Of a stretch of 64,000 bases of DNA, positions 52,591-62,690 are shown in pieces. The stretch is from an uncultured Alcaligenaceae bacterium (GTDB lineage: Bacteria > Pseudomonadota > Gammaproteobacteria > Burkholderiales > Burkholderiaceae_B): positions 1-64,000 of the forward strand of contig CALEQZ010000043.1 of NCBI GenBank assembly GCA_937908115.1, read 5' to 3'. The position numbers and the translations under genes are program-made. Within the stretch, counting starts at the first letter, position 1; every line of letters starts with the position of its first letter. Below the pieces are notes generated by a model. That model was not told the origin of the DNA. It did no database searches and saw only the letters and a program-made list of their open reading frames with translations.

Positions 52591-53340
52591 TTGACCGCCT
52601 TACCGACCTGGCCCTATCCCCGCCTGATCGCCCACCGGGGCGGCGGACACATCGCCCCCGAGAATACCCTTGCCGCCATGCGCGCCGGCGCCGCCTGCGG
52701 CTACGCCATGATGGAATTCGACGCCAAGCTCAGCCGCGACGGCGTGGCCGTGCTACTGCACGATGACACGCTGGAGCGCACCACCGACGGCACCGGCCCG
52801 GCCGCCGCACTGGACTTTGCCGCGCTCGCCCAATTGGATGCGGGCAGCTGGCACTCACCGGCCTACGCCGGCGAACCCATCCCGACGCTGGCGGCCGTGG
52901 CACGCTACACGCTCGCCAACGGGCTGGCCAGCAACGTCGAAATCAAGCCCTGCCCCGGACGCGAACAGGAAACGGGCCATGCAGTCGCGCTGGCCGTGGC
53001 CCGGCTGTGGCAGCAGGCACAGGTGCCGCCGCTGGTATCGTCGTTTTCCGAAACGGCGCTGGCGGCGGCTGCAGCGGCCGCGCCTGCGCTGCCGCGCGCC
53101 TTGCTCATCGCCGGGCGCCTGCCGCCGGACTGGCGCGACCGCCTGCGCCGCCACGGCTGCGTCGCACTGAACATGAACCAGGCAGAGGTCACCCGCGATC
53201 TGGTCGAAGAGGTGCACGGCGCAGGCGCGCGCCTGACCGCCTGGACGGTCAACGACCCAGGCCGCGCCCGCCAATTGCTGGACTGGGGCGTGGATGCCAT
53301 CTTCACCGACGCCCTGGACGCCATTCCCGCCGATTTCTGA
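52591..53340 (+). CDS. Glycerophosphodiester phosphodiesterase
   Basis: Hydrolyses glycerophosphodiesters to glycerol-3-phosphate. The TIM-barrel active site is visible in LIAHRGGGHIAPENT and MEFDAKLSRDGVAVLLHDDT (His, Glu, Asp metal ligands); NVEIKPCPG and TAWTVNDPGRARQLLDWGVD complete the family. No signal peptide, so the enzyme is cytoplasmic (UgpQ-like), 249 residues. A TTG start with AGGAG six bases ahead was chosen. It is followed by rlmJ, 37 bp away, which also starts with TTG. Confidence 0.92.
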   Translation: MTALPTWPYPRLIAHRGGGHIAPENTLAAMRAGAACGYAMMEFDAKLSRDGVAVLLHDDTLERTTDGTGPAAALDFAALAQLDAGSWHSPAYAGEPIPTLAAVARYTLANGLASNVEIKPCPGREQETGHAVALAVARLWQQAQVPPLVSSFSETALAAAAAAAPALPRALLIAGRLPPDWRDRLRRHGCVALNMNQAEVTRDLVEEVHGAGARLTAWTVNDPGRARQLLDWGVDAIFTDALDAIPADF

Positions 53341-53377
53341 CCGCGCGCCGCACGCACGCCCAACCGGACCGTCCGCC

Positions 53378-54235
53378 TTGTTCAGCTACCGCCACGCCTT
53401 TCATGCCGGCAATCACGCGGACGTGCTCAAGCACGCCGTGCTGGTCCACGTCCTGGATTATTTCAACCGCAAGGATTCCCCCTACTGGGTGCTGGACACC
53501 CACGCCGGCGCCGGCCTGTACCGGCTCGACAGCGATTGGGCCGCCCGCAACGCCGAATACGCCGGCGGCATCGGCAGGCTGTGGCAGCGCGACGGCCTGC
53601 CGGCGCTCGTGGCCAATTACGTGGCGGCCGTGGCGCGCCACAACCCCGATGGCCGCCTGCGCCATTATCCGGGCTCGCCGTGGCTGGCGCTGGACGTCCT
53701 GCGCGAGCGCGACCGGTTGCGGCTGTTCGAGCTGCACCCGACCGAATCGCAGGTGCTGGCCGGCAACATCGGCAAGGCAGGCCGCGCCGCGCAGCGCAAG
53801 GTCACCCTATACGCAGCCGACGGCTTCGAGGGCATCAAGGCCTTGCTGCCGCCGCCCACGCGCCGCGGACTGGTGCTGATCGACCCGTCCTACGAAGACA
53901 AGCGCGACTACCGGCGCGTGATGGAGACCGTGCGCGCGGGCCTGCAGCGTTTTGCCAACGGGTGCTTTGCGATCTGGTATCCCCAAGTGCAGCGCCGCGA
54001 GTCCGCCGAGCTGCCGCGCCAGCTGCAACGACTGCCCGTTCGCAGCTGGCTACACGCGAGCCTGACCGTCTCAAGCCCCTCGCCCGATGGACACGGCCTG
54101 CATGGCAGCGGCATGTTCCTCATCAATCCGCCCTGGACGTTGCGGCAAGCGTTGCAGGAAGCGTTGCCCTGGCTGGCACGCGAACTGGCCGTCGATGCGC
54201 GCGCCGGCTGGAAGCTGGACGGGCGCGACGACTGA
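53378..54235 (+). CDS. rlmJ: 23S rRNA adenine-2030 N6-methyltransferase
   Basis: Methylates A2030 of 23S rRNA. From a TTG start the protein has 285 residues and begins (M)FSYRHAFHAGNHADVLKH, which matches RlmJ N-termini. The SAM site is VLDTHAGAGLYRLD, and the DPPY-type motif is DPSYEDK. SGMFLINPPW occurs near the end. No upstream ATG gives a homologous N-terminus, so the rare start is required. It lies 37 bp after glpQ. Confidence 0.94.
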   Translation: MFSYRHAFHAGNHADVLKHAVLVHVLDYFNRKDSPYWVLDTHAGAGLYRLDSDWAARNAEYAGGIGRLWQRDGLPALVANYVAAVARHNPDGRLRHYPGSPWLALDVLRERDRLRLFELHPTESQVLAGNIGKAGRAAQRKVTLYAADGFEGIKALLPPPTRRGLVLIDPSYEDKRDYRRVMETVRAGLQRFANGCFAIWYPQVQRRESAELPRQLQRLPVRSWLHASLTVSSPSPDGHGLHGSGMFLINPPWTLRQALQEALPWLARELAVDARAGWKLDGRDD

Positions 54236-54312
54236 CGCGGCAGCGTCGTCCCTTGCATGGCGGACAAGTGATGTGCCGGCGCGACTGCCCGCGCAGGGCC
54301 CGCGCGCCGGCG

Positions 54313-55050
54313 TCAGGCGAAGGATTCGTCTGCGCGCAGATAGCGCCACTGCCCCGTCGGCAGGTTGCCCAGCCGGATGCGGCCGATGCGCACGCGCTTC
54401 AATCCCACCACCTCGAGGCCGACCAGTGCGCACATGCGCCGGATCTGGCGCTTGCGCCCTTCGCGCAGCACGAAGCGCAACTGGTCCTGGTTTTGCCAGT
54501 CGACTTCGGCCGGGCGCAACGCCCGGCCGTCGAGCACCAGTCCGTGCCGCAGCCGGTCCAAACCGCCCGGGGCCAGCCTGCCCTGCACGCGCACGAGGTA
54601 CTCCTTGTCGATGTCGGAGTCTTCGCCGATCAGCTGGCGGGCGATGCGGCCGTCCTGGGTCAGCACCAGCAGTCCCTGCGAATCGATGTCCAGGCGCCCG
54701 GCCGGCGCCAGCCCGGCCAGGTGCGCCCGCTCGAAGCGCAAGGGCGAGGTATCGCCCGCATGGCGTGTGTCGGCGCGAACCAGGCTCGCTGCTGGCCGGT
54801 ACCCGCGCTCGGCCTGTCCCGACACATAGCCGACCGGCTTGTTCAGCAGGATGGTCACCCGGGCCACCTGCCGCTGGCGCGCGGCGCGATCCAGGGTGAT
54901 CGCCTGTCCCGGGTAGGCCTTGGCGCCCAGTTCGCTGACCACCTGGCCGTCGACCCGCACCCAGCCGCGGGCGATGAAATCGTCGGCCTCGCGGCGCGAG
55001 CACAGGCCGCGTTCGGACATGAGCTTGGAGATGCGGACTTTTTCTTGCAT
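54313..55050 (-). CDS. RluF-like 23S rRNA pseudouridine synthase
   Basis: S4-domain pseudouridine synthase of the RsuA/RluF branch, 245 residues. The S4 domain is RISKLMSERGLCSRREADDF (6-25). The catalytic domain has LLNKPVGYVSGQ, the aspartate D121 in AGRLDIDSQGLLVLT, KEYLVRV and the GRKRQIRRMCALVGLEV motif. The basic tail of E. coli RluF is absent. It probably modifies 23S rRNA U2604; RluB or RluE are alternatives. It converges on rlmJ and is divergent from ubiC by 80 bp. Confidence 0.88.
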   Translation of the reverse strand: MQEKVRISKLMSERGLCSRREADDFIARGWVRVDGQVVSELGAKAYPGQAITLDRAARQRQVARVTILLNKPVGYVSGQAERGYRPAASLVRADTRHAGDTSPLRFERAHLAGLAPAGRLDIDSQGLLVLTQDGRIARQLIGEDSDIDKEYLVRVQGRLAPGGLDRLRHGLVLDGRALRPAEVDWQNQDQLRFVLREGRKRQIRRMCALVGLEVVGLKRVRIGRIRLGNLPTGQWRYLRADESFA

Positions 55051-55130
55051 GGCGTTTCCCGGGACAGGCGCATGTTAACCGGATGGCCGCCGCCGGCGGG
55101 CGGCGCGGCGCATCGGCGATAATCGCGGCC

Positions 55131-55703
55131 ATGACCGATGCCTCACCCATTGCGCCGACCGGTTGGCGCAACACCGTTCCCCCCGTCCTGCCTTCGTCGC
55201 ACAAATATTGGCTGCTGCGCCCCGGCGCATTGACCGCCGGGCTGCGCGCACTGGGCCGCATGCAGCTGCGCGTGCTGCGCGAATACGCCAGTGGCTTGCC
55301 TGCCGACGAAGCACCCGCCCTGGGCTTGCCGGCGCGCTCGCCCGTCTGGGTACGCGAAATCGTCATGTCCATCGACGGCGTGGACTGCGTCGCCGCGCGC
55401 AGCCTGACGCCGCTGGCGGCCTCGCACGGCGTCTGGCAAGGGATGCGGCGGCTGCGCACGCGGCCGCTGGCCGACATGCTCTATCACGACCGCAGCATCG
55501 TGCGCACGCCGTTTGCCGTGGCGCGCGTGCGTGCGTCCATGCCGCTGTACCGGGCCGTGCGGCTGGCCTGGGCCGACGCCGCCGCCGCGGTCGCGCGCGG
55601 CACGCTGCTGGCCCGCCGGTCGGTGTTCTGGCGCCACGGGCAGCCGCTGCTGGTGGCCGAGTGCTTTCTTCCTGGCTTTTGGGCACTCGCCCGGCGGGCA
55701 TGA
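55131..55703 (+). CDS. ubiC: Chorismate--pyruvate lyase
   Basis: Forms 4-hydroxybenzoate from chorismate, the first step of ubiquinone biosynthesis. The 190 residues contain VLREYASGLPADEAPALGLP, VREIVMSIDGVDCVAARS, and the C-terminal LLVAECFLPGFWAL with the catalytic glutamate. Arg residues of the substrate pocket are in SVFWRHGQPL. It is divergent from the pseudouridine synthase gene. No ubiA lies next to it in the window. Confidence 0.9.
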   Translation: MTDASPIAPTGWRNTVPPVLPSSHKYWLLRPGALTAGLRALGRMQLRVLREYASGLPADEAPALGLPARSPVWVREIVMSIDGVDCVAARSLTPLAASHGVWQGMRRLRTRPLADMLYHDRSIVRTPFAVARVRASMPLYRAVRLAWADAAAAVARGTLLARRSVFWRHGQPLLVAECFLPGFWALARRA

Positions 55704-55748
55704 GCGCCCGGGCACGCGCGGCCTTTCGCCTTCAAGGAGACGTCGACG

Positions 55749-56948
55749 ATGCAGCCGACCCCCTCGCAGATCCGGCGCAATGCGCTGGTATTGACCGGCG
55801 CGCAGGCGCTGGGCGGCGCCAACCCGGCCATCGTCATCTCGCTGGGTGGATTGGTCGGCACCTCGCTGGCGCCGCAAGCGGCCCTGGCGACGCTGCCGGT
55901 GGGCCTATTCCAGCTGGGCTTGGCCTTGGGCACGCTGCCTGCGGCCATGGTGATGCGCCGCTGGGGGCGGCGCGCAGGCTACATCCTTGGCGCCTTGCTG
56001 GGCGCGCTGGCGGGGTTGGCCGCCGCATACGGGGTATATGACGGCGCCTTCGCGCTGTTTTGCGCCGGCACGATGATCGCCGGCCTGTACGCGTCCTACG
56101 TCCAGAGCTATCGCTTCGCGGCCGCCGACGGCGCGGCGGCCGAACTGAGGCCGCGGCTGATCTCATGGGTGATGATGGGCGGGCTGGCCGCTGCCGTGAT
56201 CGGCCCGCAGACCGTCATCTGGACGCGCGACCTGATTCCCGCCGCGCCGTTTTCCGCCAGTTTCCTGGCGCAGGCGGGCCTGGCCTTGCTCGCCCTGCCT
56301 GTGGTGGCCATGCTGCGCGCCCCGGGCCCGTCGGGCGACGGCCAGGATGCAAGCGCCGGCCAGGCGCGCCCGCTGGCGCAAATCGTGCGCCATCCCCGCT
56401 TCATCGCCGCGGCCGCCGCCGGCATGGTGACCTACGGCCTAATGAGCTTCGTCATGACCGCCGCGCCCGTGGCCATGGTCGCTTGCGGACACACCGTCGG
56501 CGAGGCGGCCTTGGGCATACAGTGGCACGTGCTGGCCATGTTCGGCCCCAGCTTCTACACCGGCAGGCTGATCCAGCGCTTCGGCAAGGTGCGCGTCACC
56601 GTCGCTGGGTTGCTGCTGACCAGCGCCGCGGCCGTCGTCGCGCTCAGCGGCCTGGGCCTGGCGCATTTCTGGGTCGCGCTGGTCCTGCTGGGCCTGGGAT
56701 GGAACTTCGGCTTCATCGGCGCGACGGCATTGGTCACGGACTGCTATGCACCGTGCGAGCGGGCGCGGGTGCAGGGGCTGAACGATTTCCTCGTCTTCGG
56801 CTCGGTGGCCACGGCCTCGATGTCGTCTGGCCAATTGCTCCATGCGGGCGGCTGGCAGATGGTCAACCTCATCGTCCATCCGGCCGTGGCGGCGGTGCTC
56901 CTGCTGCTGGCCTGGCAGCATGCCAGGACGTCGCCGGCGGCGCGCTGA
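55749..56948 (+). CDS. Major facilitator superfamily permease
   Basis: Membrane transporter of 399 residues with about twelve helices and the MFS loop MRRWGRRAGYILGALLG between helices 2 and 3. A second half starts near residue 215 (HPRFIAAAAAGMVTYGLMSF). Features such as GWNFGFIGATALVTDCYAPC are similar to YcaD/riboflavin-type carriers of beta-proteobacteria, but no substrate can be read. It follows ubiC by 45 bp and may be co-transcribed. Confidence 0.9.
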   Translation: MQPTPSQIRRNALVLTGAQALGGANPAIVISLGGLVGTSLAPQAALATLPVGLFQLGLALGTLPAAMVMRRWGRRAGYILGALLGALAGLAAAYGVYDGAFALFCAGTMIAGLYASYVQSYRFAAADGAAAELRPRLISWVMMGGLAAAVIGPQTVIWTRDLIPAAPFSASFLAQAGLALLALPVVAMLRAPGPSGDGQDASAGQARPLAQIVRHPRFIAAAAAGMVTYGLMSFVMTAAPVAMVACGHTVGEAALGIQWHVLAMFGPSFYTGRLIQRFGKVRVTVAGLLLTSAAAVVALSGLGLAHFWVALVLLGLGWNFGFIGATALVTDCYAPCERARVQGLNDFLVFGSVATASMSSGQLLHAGGWQMVNLIVHPAVAAVLLLLAWQHARTSPAAR

Positions 56949-57098
56949 CGCGCATGGGTTGCCGGCGCCACGGCCTGCGGGACAAGTCCCCCGCGCTGAC
57001 ACGACCGGGCAATTGCGGGTAAGGTGACGATGGAAGGGGCCACGCGAGGCGTCCGCCGCCCGATCGGCGGGCTTCGCACACGCAAAGGAAGCGGCATT

Positions 57099-57344
57099 AT
57101 GATCGAGCATCCACGGAAGGCCGCGCGCCTGGCCATCGCCGCCGGCGCCTGCGCCTTGCTGGCCGCGTGCGCCGGCCACGCGCCACAGCGGCAAACCGAC
57201 ACGGTGGACTATCGCAGCCGGACGCCGGCAGCCGCGCCCAGCGAGGACGGCAGCCGGCGCCTGACCATACAGTCCGGCGAAGGCGAAAAGCTGAACCTGC
57301 CCTGGTTCATCCGGGACGCGCAGGACTGGGTCAACGGCCAATAA
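57099..57344 (+). CDS. Small lipoprotein
   Basis: Unrecognised 81-residue lipoprotein. A positively charged start (EHPRKAAR) and a hydrophobic segment lead to the lipobox LAAC, with Cys24 as lipidation site. The mature part is short, hydrophilic and rich in Ser, Arg and Pro; the end reads LNLPWFIRDAQDWVNGQ, possibly an amphipathic helix. AAGGA eight to ten bases before the ATG supports translation. It lies 150 bp beyond the MFS gene and converges on the ABC operon. Probably outer-membrane attached; function unknown. Confidence 0.8.
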   Translation: MIEHPRKAARLAIAAGACALLAACAGHAPQRQTDTVDYRSRTPAAAPSEDGSRRLTIQSGEGEKLNLPWFIRDAQDWVNGQ

Positions 57345-57400
57345 ACGGCAGCCGGGTGCGGCCAAGCGGCACGGCGCGCGTGTGCTGCGCCCGTCCGGCC

Positions 57401-59266
<1,866 letters not shown>

Positions 59267-59267
59267 G

Positions 59268-60137
59268 CTAGGCCTCCTGCCTGGGATCGAGTGCGTCGCG
59301 CAGGCCGTCGCCGAGCAGGTTAAAGCCCAGCACCACCAGGAAGATCGCGCCGCCCGGAAACAACGACATCCACGGCGCCTGCGCCATGAAGTTCTTGGCC
59401 GTATTCAGCATCGACCCCCAGGACGGATTGGGTGGCTGCAAGCCCAGCCCCAGGAAGGACAGGCTGGCCTCGGCGATGATGGCCGTGGCGATGGTGATGG
59501 TGGCCTGCACGATGAGCGGCGGCATGACATTGGGCAGCACGTGGGCGAAGATGATGTGCGCATCCGATGCGCCCAGCGCCCGGGCGCTCTGCACGTAGTC
59601 CTCGTTCTTGACGGCCATGACCTGCCCGCGCGTCAGGCGGATGAAGATGGGCGCGGCCGACAGCCCGATGGCGATCATGGCGTTGGTCAGGCTCGGCCCA
59701 AGGAAGGCTGCCAGCGCGATCGCCAGGATCAGGAATGGTATCGCCAACAGCGCCTCGGTCGCCCGCGAGATCGCGCTGTCAGTCCAGCCGCCGAAGTAGC
59801 CCGCCGCCAGCCCGAAGGGCACGCCAACGACCAAGGCGATCAGCACCGAGACCACGCCAGCCATCAGCGAAGCGCGCGCCCCGTACAGCATGCGCGTGTA
59901 GATGTCGCGTCCCAGCTCGTCCGACCCCAGCCAGAACTGCGCCGAAGGCGGCTTGCGCACGGTCATGAAGCTGGTCTGGAAAGGATCGTGGGTGGCCAGA
60001 AGCGGCGCGAACACCGCAGCCAGCACGAACAGCAACACGATCACCCCGCCGGCCAGCGCCGCCGGATTGCGCCGGAACTTGGCCCAGATCCGATGGCCGC
60101 GCCCGGCGGGAGAAGAAGCTTTGTCCACCGCGCTCAT
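59268..60137 (-). CDS. gsiD: ABC transporter permease, GsiD/DppC-type
   Basis: Membrane subunit of 289 residues with six helices and the N-terminal KFRRNPAALAGGVIVLL typical of DppC. The EAA loop is around ARALGASDAHIIFAHVLPN, and LGSDELGRDIYTRMLYGARA is diagnostic. Its ATG overlaps the partner permease stop by four bases. The longer in-frame extension overlapping the partner gene is not used. Confidence 0.93.
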   Translation of the reverse strand: MSAVDKASSPAGRGHRIWAKFRRNPAALAGGVIVLLFVLAAVFAPLLATHDPFQTSFMTVRKPPSAQFWLGSDELGRDIYTRMLYGARASLMAGVVSVLIALVVGVPFGLAAGYFGGWTDSAISRATEALLAIPFLILAIALAAFLGPSLTNAMIAIGLSAAPIFIRLTRGQVMAVKNEDYVQSARALGASDAHIIFAHVLPNVMPPLIVQATITIATAIIAEASLSFLGLGLQPPNPSWGSMLNTAKNFMAQAPWMSLFPGGAIFLVVLGFNLLGDGLRDALDPRQEA

Positions 60138-61078
60138 GCGTGCCTCAGGCGCGGGTTGATCAGGATGTAGAGCACGTCGGCCAACAGGTTCATCACGATG
60201 AAACCCACCGCCACGCAAAGCACCACGCCCTGCACGACGGCATAGTCGCGGTTGAACACCGCGTCGACGATGAGCTTGCCGAACCCGGGGATGGTGAACA
60301 CCTGCTCGGTCAGCACCGCACCGGCCAACAGTTCGCCAAACAGCAGCGTGGCCAGCGTCACCACCGGCATCAGCGCATTGCGCAGCGCATGCTTGAGCAC
60401 CACGGCGCGCGCCGGCGCGCCCTTGGCGCGGGCCGTGCGCACATAGTCCGAGCCCAACGCCTCGAGCATGGCCGAGCGGGTATGGCGCATCAAGTAGGCC
60501 GCCAGCGCCGTGGCCAGTACCAGCGAAGGCATCAGCATGGTCTGCAGCGACAGCCACAGGTCCTGCGACGGCGCCACGTAGCCGGACGCCGGCAGCAGCC
60601 GCCATTGCACCGACACCACCATGATCATCATGATGCCCAGCCAGAAGTTGGGGATGGACATGCCCGACAGCGCCGCGACATTGGCGCCGACCTCGGTCAG
60701 CGTCCCTTTGCGCACGGCCGCGAGGATGCCGGCCGGGATGCCGATGGCCAAGGCAAAGAACATGGCCATCGCGGCCAGTTGCAGGGTGACTGGCAGCTTT
60801 TGGGCGATCAGCGTCAACACCGGGACGTCGGTGCGCAGCGACACGCCCAGGTCGCCCTGCGCCACCTGCCCCAGCCAGGCCAGGTATTGCATGGGCAGCG
60901 GATCGTCCAGGCGGTACTTCTCGCGCAGGTACTCGAGCACTGCCGGGTCGCGCTCCTCTCCGGCCAGGGTCAGCACCGGATCGCCGGGCAGCAGCTTTTG
61001 CAGCAGGAAAACGATGATCGACACCAGCACCAGCGTCGGTATCGCGACGAGGATGCGGCGGACAATTAGCTTGAGCAT
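60134..61078 (-). CDS. gsiC: ABC transporter permease, GsiC/DppB-type
   Basis: Membrane subunit of 314 residues with six helices. The start MLKLIVRRILVAIPTLVLVS and QKLLPGDPVLTLAGE are typical of DppB. The EAA loop lies in DYVRTARAKGAPARAVVLKH. It is 61 bp after the receptor gene and overlaps gsiD by four bases, consistent with a single transcript. Confidence 0.93.
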   Translation of the reverse strand: MLKLIVRRILVAIPTLVLVSIIVFLLQKLLPGDPVLTLAGEERDPAVLEYLREKYRLDDPLPMQYLAWLGQVAQGDLGVSLRTDVPVLTLIAQKLPVTLQLAAMAMFFALAIGIPAGILAAVRKGTLTEVGANVAALSGMSIPNFWLGIMMIMVVSVQWRLLPASGYVAPSQDLWLSLQTMLMPSLVLATALAAYLMRHTRSAMLEALGSDYVRTARAKGAPARAVVLKHALRNALMPVVTLATLLFGELLAGAVLTEQVFTIPGFGKLIVDAVFNRDYAVVQGVVLCVAVGFIVMNLLADVLYILINPRLRHA

Positions 61079-61139
61079 GGGCCGTGAAAGCGCAAGGACG
61101 GGCGGGCCGCGTACCGGCCCGCCCCAGCGGACCAGTCGG

Positions 61140-62654
61140 TCAGCCGCTAAAACGCACGCCCTTCAGGCGAATCATCCCGTCCGGATAGGGCTGGAAGCCT
61201 TCGACCTTGCGTGAGAGCAGGAAGGGCCAAGGCTGGTAGTACACGTACATGTTCGGCAGCTCGTCCTGCAGGATCGCCTGCGCCTGCTCGTAGACCGCCT
61301 TGCGCTCGGCCGTATCCGGCACGGTGCGCGCCTTGTTCAGCAACTCGTCCACCTTGGGATTGCAGTAGCGCCCGTCGTTGAGCGCACCCTTGCAGGTCAC
61401 GAAGGTGTGGATATTGCCGTCAGGATCGACCCGTCCCGACCAACCTATCATCATGATGTCGAAGTTGCCGGCCTGGGCTTCCTTTTGCATGGCGGCGAAC
61501 TCGGTCGGGCGCAGGCTCAGGTCGAAGCCCGCCTCGGCCGTCATGGCCTGGATCATTTCGGCGATGGCGGCCGTGGTGGTGTTGTTGCCGAAGACGAACT
61601 CCGCCTTGACGCGGTCGTAGCCTGCCTCCTTGAGCAGCGCGCGCGCCTTGGCCACGTCGCGCGCGAGCACCGGGAACTTCTCGCTGTGGAAGGGGCTGGC
61701 CGGCGGGAAAGGCTGTTGCGCGGGGTCATAGATGCCGGCGCCGACCACTTCATTGATGGCGTGGCGGTCGATGGCCAGCTGGAAGGCCTGGCGCACGCGC
61801 TTGTCCTTGCCGATGGGACTATCGGCGCGGGCGCCGTTGTTGGTGTTGAACGTGATGCGCATCCAGCCCAGGCCCGGGGTCGGCGCAAACCGCAGGGACG
61901 CATCGTCCTTGACCTGCGGGACGTCCGACGGGTTCATGCGCTCGATGATATCCAGGCTGCCCGCGCGCAGGTTGGCCAGCCGCACCGTGGTGTCCGGGAT
62001 GGGCAGGAAGGTCAGCCGCTCGAAATGGTACTGCGCCGCGTCGCGGTGCTCGGCGAACTTCTCCAGGACGATGCGGTCGTTCTGCACCCGCTGCACGAAC
62101 TTGTACGGCCCGGAGCAGACCGGCGCGCGGGCCACCGCCCCCACGTCGTCGTTGAAGGTGGCCGGCGACAGCATCATCCCTGCGCGGTCCGACAGCTGCG
62201 CCAGCAGCGTCGCGTCCGGCTGCTTCAGGCGCAGCACCAGCGTGACCGGATCCGGCGCCTCGACCGACTCGACCGATGCGAGCTCGCTCTTGCGCAGGCT
62301 ATCGGGCAGCGTGCGCGCCCGTTCCAGGTTGGCGCGGGCGGCCTCGGCGTCGAACTTCGTCCCGTCGTGGAATATGGCGTCGGTGCGCAGCTTGAAGGTC
62401 AGCGTCCGGTTGTCGTCGCTCCACTGCCAGGATTCGGCCAGCTGGGGCACGAACTGCAGCTTGGCGTCGATGTCGATCAGCTTGTCACAAAGCGAGGTAA
62501 AGACGATGCGGCCGACGTAGGTGCGGGCCCGGTGCGGATCCAGGACATCCGGATCCTCCTGCAGGCCGATGCGCAAATTCTGTGCGCCGGCAGCCGACGC
62601 AGCCAGGGCGAGCGCCGCCGCCCCCAGGACCATAGAGCAACGATATCGGTTCAT
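61140..62654 (-). CDS. gsiB: Peptide/glutathione-binding protein (GsiB-like, SBP family 5)
   Basis: Periplasmic receptor of 504 residues with a signal peptide (AASAAGA|Q, about residue 24). Motifs are LRIGLQEDPDVLDPHRARTY, DNRTLTFKLRTDAIFHDGTKF, ARAPVCSGPYKFVQRVQND and GNNTTTAAIAEMIQAM. It lies 36 bp after the GGT gene and 61 bp before the first permease gene. Ligand could be glutathione, gamma-glutamyl peptides or other di/tripeptides; this cannot be separated by reading alone. Confidence 0.9.
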   Translation of the reverse strand: MNRYRCSMVLGAAALALAASAAGAQNLRIGLQEDPDVLDPHRARTYVGRIVFTSLCDKLIDIDAKLQFVPQLAESWQWSDDNRTLTFKLRTDAIFHDGTKFDAEAARANLERARTLPDSLRKSELASVESVEAPDPVTLVLRLKQPDATLLAQLSDRAGMMLSPATFNDDVGAVARAPVCSGPYKFVQRVQNDRIVLEKFAEHRDAAQYHFERLTFLPIPDTTVRLANLRAGSLDIIERMNPSDVPQVKDDASLRFAPTPGLGWMRITFNTNNGARADSPIGKDKRVRQAFQLAIDRHAINEVVGAGIYDPAQQPFPPASPFHSEKFPVLARDVAKARALLKEAGYDRVKAEFVFGNNTTTAAIAEMIQAMTAEAGFDLSLRPTEFAAMQKEAQAGNFDIMMIGWSGRVDPDGNIHTFVTCKGALNDGRYCNPKVDELLNKARTVPDTAERKAVYEQAQAILQDELPNMYVYYQPWPFLLSRKVEGFQPYPDGMIRLKGVRFSG

Positions 62655-62690
62655 GTTTTCCCCTTGTATGTCCAGGTTCGATCTGCTTGA

